A DNA stretch of 64,000 nucleotides from Amoeboaphelidium protococcarum (lineage: Eukaryota; Aphelidiomycota; Aphelidea), in NCBI GenBank assembly GCA_023515745.1, contig JALECJ010000257.1:870687-934686 (forward strand), in the 5' to 3' direction. Positions 1 to 9,939 of this stretch are shown in pieces. The position numbers were made by a program, and so were the translations under genes. Position 1 is the stretch's first letter, and the number at the start of each line of letters is the position of its first letter. The notes under the pieces were generated by a model, which saw nothing but the letters and a program-made list of their open reading frames with translations, had not been told where the DNA came from and ran no database searches.

Positions 1-629
1 TTACTCTCGTCATGGGCCAAGTTGATAATTCTGGCAGCATGCTTCACTGCTTCACGCACAGTCAGCTACTAGAAATCCAACTTCTCCAGCTCAGTCTTCA
101 CAATAGCTCTTCCCTTGCCCGCAGCGCACCCATTGTATCCCCAGTACAGACCGGAAGGTTCAACCATGTACAACTGAGGACCGTCATACTGATCCATTGA
201 GGCAACTATAACAGAAGCTGCGAATGGACGGACACTACTATACAGAGTGTACGCCTGAACGTACATACCAATACGCTCTGCAATAATGTTGGCTCTGATG
301 CCGGAGCGATAAATGTCGCGGTAGCTCTTGCACTCCTCCTTAGCACGCCCAATAACATGACGACCATCAGCGAGGATACCGCTCGATGCACAACCAACAT
401 GCGAATCCGCTGCCTAGATTCTACCATTCTACACAGCCTTTGACACAGGAGTCAGTAGCTTGGAGTGCTTCAAGTTCTCCAGTGCCACAACAACACCATC
501 CTTGCAGCGAATGCCCAGACTAGTACCGCTATTGTCCACAGCCTTGGTAGCATACTCAACCTGGAATATTCTTCCATCCGGGGAATATGTTGACGCTGAT
601 AAATCGTACCCAGTTCCAATTGATGACAT
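1..629 (-). CDS. PSMA3: 20S proteasome alpha subunit, PSMA3/Pre10 type (partial, runs off the left edge)
   Basis: Alpha-type subunit of the 20S proteasome core, acting in cytosol and nucleus. The protein opens with [20 protein letters not shown] and continues [15 protein letters not shown], the alpha-subunit N-terminal signature that helps gate the chamber. [18 protein letters not shown] and the rest of the proteasome fold follow. About 209 residues lie in the window and the C-terminus is missing. There are four in-frame TAG codons; the one in RIQAAD lines up with Gln in yeast Pre10 (KIQVVD), supporting TAG=Gln. No intron is seen. The start is the first ATG and matches the family start exactly. 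It is divergent from the Bud6 gene. Confidence 0.95.
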
Positions 630-1232
630 TCTTATAACTTGATGTTTTGATAAATTGTTTCTCCAAAGAAGTTGAAAAGTTCAAGTTGAGTTCGCGGAAC
701 AGAGAGAACGTTCACTTCAGTCGTCTCATCTTTGGAAAGGGAAAGCGTCGCAGGGAGAGACACGCTGCAGTACAACGAGGCTCATCTATTCATAACTAAT
801 CGAGATCTAGAAAGACTTTAAATTTTACTATTTAATAATTACGGCCATATAAATATATTAATTTACCTGTATATTATCTCCACGCAAGCTTAAGAATAAA
901 AATAAGTTGGCGATACAGTCTCAGATTGAGATTTAACCACATACAAGTCCCAGTAAATGAAATCTATCACTATACAATAGGAGGCAAAACATTAGTGTCG
1001 CGCCCAAATTACTACCAAAGCCGCTTCTTCTGCTTCACCGAGCAGTATTCTCCTTTGTCGTTTCAGTTCGTCTCAGTCTGTTTCAATTAAACTGCCAACT
1101 AATCTCCCGCGTCATCACAGTTGATGCTCCGTTGTTGCTCTGTTGCTTAGAGGAAAAGGAAATCCCAAAATGGAATTCTTTTTTGTTTGAAACAACGGCG
1201 CATCACACAGCCCTCGTGGTACAATTGAAATA
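630..1232. promoter_or_regulatory. Divergent promoter region, PSMA3 / BUD6
   Basis: About 600 bp between two divergently transcribed genes. A CGTTTC motif lies at 1059-1064 on the Bud6 coding strand, in pyrimidine-rich DNA. An ATG at 1170 opens a six-codon frame closed by TGA at 1188-1190, a possible short upstream ORF for Bud6. No RNA gene or other coding signal was seen. Confidence 0.4.
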
Positions 1233-3569
1233 ATGTTCAAACTACTGCCTTAGTAGTCGTTGAGTAGAAGCAATTCTTAGATGGGATACAATACTTTGAA
1301 GCATGGTAATACACTAAGGAAGTAGGATAACATTTCCAAGTCTATGAAACATGCAGAGATTGTTGCTAATTGTGTGAATAAGCTGGCTGCCAATGTTAAG
1401 ATTGATAAATTCAGAGATGAACTTGAGACTATGGTGAACAATGAGTACATGCTTTTGGTTTAGTCTTTGCATGAGGTACAGGATGGTATTACCGAGTAGT
1501 CTGTGAAAGATGGTCTGGATGAGTATCTCTTGGAATTTGAGCCTCGTATCAAGATGCATCTGGAGGCTTTCATCAACTACAGTCATGGAGATGAGTAGGC
1601 CATGATGCCCGATGTGTTCAGCTCTCTCGCCCTGAAGGTTGTTAGCTCTATCACAGAGCTGAAGAGATTCTTGATTGAGGAAGTGCGTGGCAAATTAGCT
1701 GCTGGCAGTCTGTCAGATCTAGCTTAGAGTGGTTCTAATCGATTCAGCATACTGAGTAGTGATAGCAACGGTGGTATAGGTAGCTCTGTCAGTGTTGGAA
1801 TTCCTGAGGGAAGCAATAGTCGTTTAGACTCTGCTCAGTCTTCATCGGCTGATTCTGTAGTTGATAGTTATATGGACTTGACCGCAGTATTGGCATCAAA
1901 GAACAATCCTCAAGATAAGCCAATGAAGGATCTATCTGACACCAGATCTATTATGACCAGAGCAGGTAATGCGGATGGTGTGTTGGAAGCCAAGTTGACT
2001 AGAGAGCCAACGCCGCAGATTAAAGCTCCACCTCCTACATCATCGTAAGAGTAGCGACCAGTTAATTCTGTCCTGTAAAAGTCTGCCTAGATATTTCTAC
2101 TGGATGGAAATTAAACGAAAAAGGTGTTATTGGATGCGTAGTTGGAGTTGTCTCTTACCAAGCTGTAGATGCTATTTGTGGAGCAATTTGGTTATAAGAA
2201 GTTGGATGAAGGCTCATATTTGAGCATCTACGTCTATGACAAGAAGTACCAGATTTGGTATGAATTAACTGAGGATATGTTGGCGAATGAACCGAATGTT
2301 TTGTCTGATGGCGCCATGTTGAGATTGAATTCTGATAGCTCGGCCATGAGTGAAGTTAAAAAAGCTCTTGATCACTCTCTGAATGCTTTCGGGTAAGAAC
2401 TCAAAGAGGTGATGTCTGCAGTTAAGGATTTTAAAGTCACCTTTGAATCTCATTAATAGCAGCAATAATAGGTTCATGCTGCTTAGATTGCTGCAGCTTA
2501 AATTTAAAATTAATAATAGCAGCAATAGTAGTAGTAAAAGTAATAGCCATAGAAGAGACTTAGTGTGCCACAAGTCATACCACCATCAAGTGCACAGTAA
2601 TAACCTGCTTAGAATGATGTCTCTAAAAGAAGTAGTACTTCCAATGGCAGTTAGGCCAAAGTTGATGGGGATCGCCAGGTTGGAGCTAGAGTCGTGTCTA
2701 ATCTACAGAGTAGACTTTCCCAATTGAAGTCTATCAAGGCTGAAGTTTTCATTTAGAAGCAGACATTCAAAGAGTAGTATACATAAGTTTAATAGGATTT
2801 TGTAAAGTTGCAAGGTGTCATGATGTCTGTAAATAAAACAATATTGACTGACAATGTGATTGATCATCAGTCAAAGAGAAGTATGATTGAGTAAGGTAAA
2901 GTTGTGCTTGAGAAAGAGGTTGATCAGTTGAATGATGATCTGAATGATTTGTACGATGAAGTGGAGGAGATGCGCAAAGACATCCTCAATAGATAGAGAA
3001 TTCCGTCAAAGGTTACTCTGGAAACATTCCACGCCACTTTATCCAAGTTGAATGGGGAGATGAAGAGAATCTTTTAGTACTTGGGTAATGTGAAGCCAGT
3101 TTGGAAGTCCACGTGGGAAGATGAGCTGAAGCAGGTTGTGAATGAGCAAGGATTTTTAAAGAAGGTTGAAGAGAAGGCGCTGCGAATAGAAGAAGATTTA
3201 TCCGCCATTGAACCAGTGCTGCAACATGCTCAGAAAATTGTGGAATTGAAAGAGACTTCTGACGTGACCTCATCTAAGCGATTTGTCATGCCTGATGTGG
3301 ACGATATGCACAGTGGTATCATGTCTGTGATGATTGAACTCTCCGCCGTAGAAATTGACTCTGTCAAGAGATTAAAAGCCATAGAGTTGAATGAGAAGAT
3401 GAGAAAGAAAGAGCTGACTGCAAAGTAATCAGAAGATCCGAGTGAGGCATTTAAGCGCGAGCTGGATGGATTCGTTGGGGAGAGAAAGTTGAAGAAGACT
3501 GGTGGAATTGAACTGCTTGAACTCGAGCGCTAAAAGAGAGAAGCTGCGGCGTTGAGAGGATAGTTATGA
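1233..3569 (+). CDS. BUD6: Bud6/Aip3 actin-interacting polarity protein
   Basis: Bud6/Aip3 binds actin and formins and promotes actin cable assembly at sites of polarised growth. The frame encodes 778 residues once TAA/TAG are read as Gln and ends at TGA. Around residues 289-345 it shows the Aip3 fold (LDGNQTKKVLLDAQLELSL, then YDKKYQIWYELTEDM). A Gln-rich linker follows (about residues 405-435), then a long helical C-terminal region containing VKPVWKSTWEDELKQVV near residue 619, which is the fungal Bud6 core domain. No intron is seen. Upstream, TGA at 1188 blocks the frame, so 1233 is the first usable ATG. The family is best known from fungi, so this gene is a main taxonomic clue. Confidence 0.88.
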
Positions 3570-3823
3570 TGTGTTTGCGTGTGTATTTGGTGAATGATGT
3601 AATTTATATCTACTTTTACGAGGACTTGATGTCTTCTAAATCTAATACCGATTTTGATATTACTAAACTTATGTGACAAAACGAGAATAAATATCTGAAC
3701 ATTTTCACGTACATTATGGTTAGGATGTTGTACGACTTTATCCATCCATCGTAATACGTATTCATTCGCGGCGATATTGTGCACCAGTTTCTGAACGAAG
3801 TTGATATCGTAATTTGAATATAA

Positions 3824-4488
3824 TCAATTCTATTTCTTAACCGATGGCTAAATTTGAGCTAGCCATTAAAAGTCGTTCACACGAGAAGGTTCTGTGAATT
3901 TAATGCCTTTCAGAGAGCCATCGCTAGATAATGTTTACTTGATCTATTTCAAAATGTCAGGTCCAAAGCTTGCCTTAGACAGGCTGAATTAACTCTTGCG
4001 CTTCTTATCAGCATTCAACACTACTTTGACTGGATGATCCGATTATAGAGATGATTTGATCTGCTTTATCTTTACGTTTAAATCATTTGCTCCAATAGAT
4101 TCACTAATCTTGACCTCTTTCCACTTTTAACCTTGTTCACCACTGTGACGGTTGGTGATACGGAGTGAGGTGACACGTCGGCAGATTCATCCTCTTAACT
4201 CTGTACTCTATACACCGACACAATTTTACCATCCATAATATGATTGTCAGACACTTTAATGAGACTGGCAGCAGGTCCATATTACCCAGACTAGACAGCC
4301 TTTTATAAAATGGCGAGATCACACAGCCCATTGTTTTTACCACTCGCATCAATGAACAAAACGCGTCCATCATGGACTTCCAGTGGCTTACTTGAATACG
4401 TTCTGAATTGATGTGTGAATTTCGAATATGTAAACAAAGATTATCGCGACAAATTTAGTCTCATAAAGATACGTTTATTCATCATCAT
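3824..4488 (-). CDS. Mitochondrial translation initiation factor IF-3
   Basis: Predicted mitochondrial IF-3, which binds the small ribosomal subunit and proofreads initiation. The N-terminus MMMNKRIFMRLNLSRQSLF...RTYSS is basic and Ser-rich like a mitochondrial presequence. The N-domain reads LEVHDGRVLFIDASGK with KIVSVYRV (bacterial PPVCRIMD region); the C-domain reads KEVKISESIGANDLNVKIKQ, matching human MTIF3 (SSNIGQHDLDTKTKQ). The two halves lie in different frames. A short intron is inferred: acceptor after AAAAG at 4124, donor at 4161 (38 nt) or 4176 (53 nt); both keep the frame (208 or 203 residues). A frameshift is the alternative. The start follows an in-frame TGA. Confidence 0.75.
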
Positions 4489-4896
4489 GCTCTAATATAC
4501 CGGAATTACTCAAGCCCCGTCGCAACTATACAGTATAGAGAAGAAAGTCAGATCTTCCGCAGCGAGAAACTGATCAGCGAAACGTTTCAATCTTCAAAAA
4601 GCCATTTGTTCTTCTCGCTCTGTTTTGCAGCTTTCTTCTCTCTGAAACGTTTCATTTACCGTTTGCTTGGCTTCTTCACTTTCCCATCTTTGGTTTACTT
4701 TACAGATGCTGACTATTATTATTATTGTTATAAGTTGGATATGGCGGGTACATTGTTCAATCCATCACTCGTCTGTTAATGTATTTCACTGTTTCGTTAT
4801 GAGATCCACTAGTCATAGTTAAAGAACGCGTTCATTTACTTCATGGCGCCTTGGTTTTGACGTCTCTTGCCACTTTATTGTTGTAAAGATTGTTGA
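4489..4896. promoter_or_regulatory. Divergent promoter region with two palindromes
   Basis: About 400 bp between the IF-3 gene (minus) and a small orphan (plus). It holds two exact copies of the 10-bp palindrome GAAACGTTTC, at 4579-4588 and 4644-4653, 65 bp apart. Because the motif is symmetric it could serve both genes; half of it is the CGTTTC motif seen upstream of other genes here. Confidence 0.4.
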
Positions 4897-5338
4897 ATGT
4901 CTGATACAGTCACTTGGGAATTGATTTACTACGCAGGCAATGATGCAGCACTAAGATCAGACTTGAATTTATTAGTATGCGCACTAAACGATGCAGTAAC
5001 AACATAGTCTTAATATTGTTGAATTTAGCTCTTACCAGCATTTAGTAGAGACTCTGAAGGTTAATGGTGATCTATTTTAGATTATTCGGAATCCTTCTCT
5101 ACAGCGCTTGGATTATCCCATGTTGTCTCGTTGGTCTCGTTATTCCAGAAATAATAATCCCCCTCATTATCGTCCCATACAGCTGTCCATCCCGGAGGTA
5201 GAGTACCTTGGTATTAGTGATCTTATGGTGTCTTGGACATTTTAAAGCTTTTTAACGCTAAAAGGAAAAGGAGACACCAACAGAGACGCGATCAAAGGCC
5301 ATGAATTATCAGCAAATTTAACGCGTTCTAATTATTGA
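4897..5338 (+). CDS. Small hypothetical protein, two exons (tentative)
   Basis: Not recognised. Two frames join if an intron of 43 nt (4996-5038, GTAACA...ACCAG) is removed, giving 132 residues: exon 1 4897-4995 begins MSDTVTWELIYYAGND, exon 2 5039-5338 begins HLVETLKVNGDLFQIIRN and contains RPIQLSIPEVEYLGIS. The protein is soluble, without signal peptide or membrane segment. Codon use includes TAA/TAG as Gln and the frame ends at TGA. It lies between divergent IF-3 and the Sec7 gene. The intron is inferred only from frame continuity, so exon limits may be wrong. Confidence 0.4.
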
Positions 5339-5543
5339 AGGATACCGAATATTAACTTCTAATGCCCTTTAACAAAAGCTGCTATGTAAATTTAGATCGG
5401 GTATCAATCTAAAATCAGTTAGGAATGCTCATAGAGAAAGCAATGAGGCAATGGCCAATCCCATGTGATTTGATCTGTCACGCGATTTAAATATTGTCTT
5501 CACTGCAATAAAGTAATGAATAGTAATTGTATCTCAAACTAAA

Positions 5544-7226
5544 ATGGACGAGCAATAGTAATACGAATATAGTGAACACTTTGAAAAGAATTTCAGGCCT
5601 TTATAGCGGGATTATAGCGAGAGTTATGATGGGAAATCGTATTATAGCCACAACTTTTACTCTCCTCGATCCATTTCAAACAATGATCTGAGGCGGAATT
5701 AGCATGAGTAAATACAAAATTAAGGTCAGCGATAAGTAAATGCGTCGTCATAAAATATTTATAAAGAATTTCTCACCTCTGTTAACAGCCTGGTGGTGCC
5801 ATTCAGAAAATTTATCTGCAAAGGATCTGTATGGGAGGTGATCAATAATCAGTTAGTCAAGGAGAGGTCGTTATTCTTGTTCAATGATATATTGATAGTG
5901 GCCAAGAAATTAAGCGCTGGCAGTGAAGACAATCGCGTCACTAGCAGCCAGGTTGATGATACTAATCTATACGAGATTCGCACTATCTTGGATTTATTCA
6001 GTTTTGATATACGGCTAGATAGAAATTCAGATCCTGCAGATAGATTTAATGACTCTGCTACAATGCGGAAAGCCCTGGAGAAATTTGATCGACATCCTCA
6101 AGACGGGCTGAGCTATTTGATTGAGAAGTAGCTCATATACCCAGATGCTGTAGCAGTCGCAGAGTTTCTCTTTGGCACTCCTTATTTGAATAAGTGTGGT
6201 ATTGGTAGATTCCTAAGCTCTGATGATAATGCTGAGATATTTGAGCAGTACATGAATTGTTTCGACTTTAGTGGTCTCCGGTTAGATCAGGCTCTACGAT
6301 TGTATTTTGCCAGTTTTCGTCCACCAGGCGATGCTCATGCTATGGATATATTATTGGAAGGATTTTCGCGTAAATATCATGGTGACAATAGCGGTGTACT
6401 GTCTTCCCCACAACTCATTTTGAATCTGGTATTTGGTCTCTTGGTCATTAATTCTGAGATGCACAATAGCGGTGATGGCAGTCACGTAAGTGGACGGTAT
6501 AAGATATCAGTGGCGGACTTTATCGCCAAGTTTCGCTTGCATGACGTGGAACGAGAGCTGAGCAATGAAGTTCTTGTTTAGATGTATCAAAGCATAGCAC
6601 GCGATAAATTGTCTGTAGCAGTCCCGATGGAACATGATACTGAGGAATTGGAGGAGATTACAGTGTCATAGATTCCATTTCGCCTGTACATTATGGATAA
6701 GACTACTGTGTGTACTGTCACCATTCCCAGACGCGATCCCAACTTGGTCATTCATGTCTTCTGTCATAAAGGCTTACGCTCGTTCCCCACAGTGCTGGAC
6801 TTTACTGAGAGTAACACTGCTACATTTAGATTATCTGGACTAAGTGCCGGTAGAAAGTACATCACTTTGCTCAAGTTGGGTTCATCCGCTCACAAGTACT
6901 CAGCATCCGGTTTACCTCATAACAAGATGGTCATAGTTGAGCCTCCATTCAAGAAGCATGTATTTTAGATGAAATGCAATGAACGCGATCAACGAACCGG
7001 TAGAAAAGTGTCATATATGTTCTCCGTGGCAAATGAGGATTAGCGTGATATGTGGGCAGCATAAATTAAAAATGCTCTCTGTGCACTGTAAGAAGAGCGA
7101 ATCATAGAAGATGGCGTGGAGTTGTAGAGTATTGAAGGTCACAATATTCTCAGTTGTTTCGCTGTTCAGTAAGCCAAAATTGTACCATCCTCTAATCAGG
7201 TGCCTTTAAATAACGACAAAAGGTGA
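5544..7226 (+). CDS. Sec7-domain Arf guanine nucleotide exchange factor with flanking PH domains
   Basis: Predicted Arf-GEF acting on membranes. It has one intron (5708-5788, GTAAAT...AACAG, phase 2) and 533 residues. A PH-like segment follows the intron (VVPFRKFICKGSVWEV...RSLFLFNDILIVAKK). The Sec7 domain contains LRLYFASFRPPGDAHAMD near residue 236 and GLLVINSEMHN, the two conserved Sec7 motifs. A second PH-like end is suggested by SVANEDQRDMWAAQIKNAL. The catalytic glutamate of the FRLPGE motif is Asp here. Order PH-Sec7-PH recalls fungal Syt1/Sec74-like proteins, but I cannot assign the subfamily. The 3-prime end lies 54 bp from the next gene, which converges on it. Confidence 0.8.
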
Positions 7227-7280
7227 AGATGAATAGTGAATCCACATTAAGATTGATGATTGTATATTGCTTATGTTTAT

Positions 7281-9539
7281 TCATACTAATATTTCTGCAA
7301 TCAGGCCTTCAATATAATGCATGCTTATACGCCTTCTAGCTAGATAGCGATAGTACTTTAACAGTTGAACTCTAAACTCTGGCATAAGTTCTTCAGTTAC
7401 AAGATGGAATCCAAGTCTTCGTGAGAGTTGGAGACAACGCAAATAGGCAATCACAGCTTTAATCTTTTCAGTGTCATCATTACCATCTCTAATCAAAGCC
7501 TGTAAAAAAGAAATGATTAAGGGAGATCGTGACCGCAATCTATCGGTTTCTTCGTATATTCGAAGTCCATCTTATCGATAGTGCAAGATAGTGATTAACT
7601 GATAATCCATTCTGGATCGGTCTTCCAATGAGAGATCAAACGCGAATCTTGCACTGTTGAGCACTCTAAAGAACTTATACAATAGGATTTTACTATCCTG
7701 CTACACTCTATTAACATCCCGTACTTGACTCGGCTTTAGATCTTTAACCATATGGATAGAATCAACTAATAAATCAATCTTCAATTTCAACATATAAGAC
7801 TGCCGAGGTTCATCCAAAGCAGCCAGATTTATAACTTTGTTCAGAAACTAATCAGATTTCAAATCAGATATAGTCTGAGTAAAAGAGTTCCATTACTATC
7901 CCGAATGATCAGCCTTAAGCAAAGAAGCATGGCACCAGATACAATCGAGAATAGAGTTGGTATACACAGACGGATCATTATCTGCCACTTGTTCAATTTG
8001 GCAGTTTATTGGCTCAATCTGACTCCTACTTACAAGCATAGAATTTGATGGCTTTCTATAATATCTGCTAGAACGTGAAGATATTTCTAATGCATCGCTA
8101 TTGGAAGATATCAAAACTTAAGGCAAATAGCTCTGTGCAAAAGTCTATGAATCAACGCGCTAAATGAGATTCAAGATGCCCTGCATTCTATTCTAACTCC
8201 TCACCTTGGAAGCAGTCGTGGACTTGGTAGAAGTGGACTCTTACTCAGCTTTACCACTAAAGAGACGCGCCACCCAACTACAATACATCACCTAACGATC
8301 TGGCACAGTGGGTGAAGAGGCAGATTTCTCCCATGGCATAAACGAATATTTCTACTTCTCCCTAGATACAACCCCCAATCTCCATAACAATTCAACCTTG
8401 GATCTTCTACCATACCGCATATCTGGATCAAAACGTTATGACGCGCCTGCTCTAAAGACAACTTAAGGTTCATCAAGCGGTTCAGGTATAAATTTAGAAT
8501 CTAACAATTACTGATTATTCAAAACTCTCTGCATGGGAACGATTAAATAGTCCACATACCTTGGAGCATCTTGCATACACTAACCAAGTTCAGTCCACGC
8601 TTATCTAGTAAAATAAGAATTTCCATCAAGCGGAAGAATCCAACCATTATGTGCCTGCCTACGATTTAATCCTAACCTGGTGTTACCATCTTCAATACAC
8701 CAGTTACGCGCACCATTATTGTTCATCAAGTACTGGTTCTTTCGCGATCGAACATAATCTTCCAAGAGCTGCCTTCCCTTATTGCTCATACTTCTATAAA
8801 ATTATGTATACTGAAAATCATCTTCAAGCTATGAATACTGAAATTGACCATGCTTCTAATATTCATTGATCTGGAACGGCAGTCTAACCAATTAAGTGGC
8901 ATGAAGCGTTACATTATTACGCGACTGCTTTTAAATTCGCAATCTCACCTCAGCAATGTGAGTCTCTAAGATTTTTATCAGCTGCTTTTCAATATCTTGG
9001 TTAACTATACGATTAAGTACAAAAACCTTCTATGTATGAGGGAACAACTCTTCGTGTTTCAACATAAATTACAAATTCTTGATCGACTGATTAACATCGT
9101 GGCGCGGCGGTAAATCATTTCCAATAATTCTGTACAGAATTTGTTAAGGAGCAGTCGATTGTTATTATTATCGCTGCTTGATTATTAAGCTTTCTTGTGA
9201 CGACGAGGACGATGACGATGATGTCGACGACGTGTAAAAGACTTCCGACAATGACGAAGATCGTTCAGCTTGAGACAGAACAAAGTGACAAATGAAACAC
9301 CAGAATAGCAGAGAGCATAACAAAAACACTGCCACAAACTACTTGAGAAGCCTTGAAGAAGAAGATGATGATGAAGTTTTCATACTACTTTTCGCCAGCT
9401 TACCAACTCGTAAATGATTAGACTTTACAACCTTGTCATAATTTTAAATCGATCGCTAGTATTCGGCGATTGTATTGCACTCACTCCCTCCTGACTACTT
9501 CCGCCACTTTCCTGAATCACTAAAGTAATCCACCGTCAT
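7281..9539 (-). CDS. Type II membrane glycosyltransferase-like protein
   Basis: Single-exon protein of 752 residues. A cytosolic tail of about 60 residues (including a Ser run) precedes one membrane anchor (about residues 63-85, LLKQFVAVFLLCSLLFWC). A Ser-rich stem follows, then a large lumenal domain starting near residue 135 with LYRIIGNDLPPRHDVNQ and VFVLNRIVNQDIE. NNNGARN near residue 273 and LPLDGNSYF near 303 look like nucleotide-sugar/metal-binding elements, and YGRRSKVELLWRLGV follows. The layout suggests a Golgi glycosyltransferase. I recognise the pattern but cannot name a family. The start at 9539 is the first ATG after an in-frame TGA; an internal ATG at 9383 sits closer to the anchor. 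Confidence 0.65.
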
Positions 9540-9939
9540 TCTAATATGTACTCAATGCGCAGAATAATAATCTAATTAATGAGAGTACGCTGCCTACTAA
9601 AAATTGAGACAAAGTGTGTCAATAATCAATCAATTGAAGCATTACTGCATCAAAAATCGATCAAACTTGTTGTATCAAGGCTTCAAACTTTCCCCCGGAC
9701 CGATCCAGACTGTCGTTGTTTGATCAACTTGTTCCCAAACGGGCCATTGTTTTTATTTGTTTCAGCCATGAAATCTACCATTTTGAGTTATAACACTTGG
9801 TATTTTCACTCTATATTTAATACAAAAGCTACTGCATACATCATTATAAGCACTATCGAACTCTGGCCGAACGAGAAGACACTATACGAATGGGCAACGC
9901 GATAATTTTCTGAACAAATAATATGCAATTTATTCATTA
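9540..9939. other. 400-bp spacer with competing small ORFs
   Basis: Lies between two minus-strand genes and should contain the promoter of the 7281-9539 gene. On the plus strand 9579-9905 is open for 108 codons with no TAA, TAG or TGA. On the minus strand 9683-9781 encodes a 32-residue peptide (MVDFMAETNKNNGPFGNKLI...) with protein-like composition, which could be a small gene or an upstream exon. Neither can be confirmed. Confidence 0.25.

Noticed and set aside
3566-3818. Possible small plus-strand gene after Bud6 (frames MMCLRVYLVNDV... and NENKYLNIFTYIMV...)
   Set aside because: Interrupted by TGA at 3673 with no convincing splice sites; more likely the Bud6 3-prime UTR.
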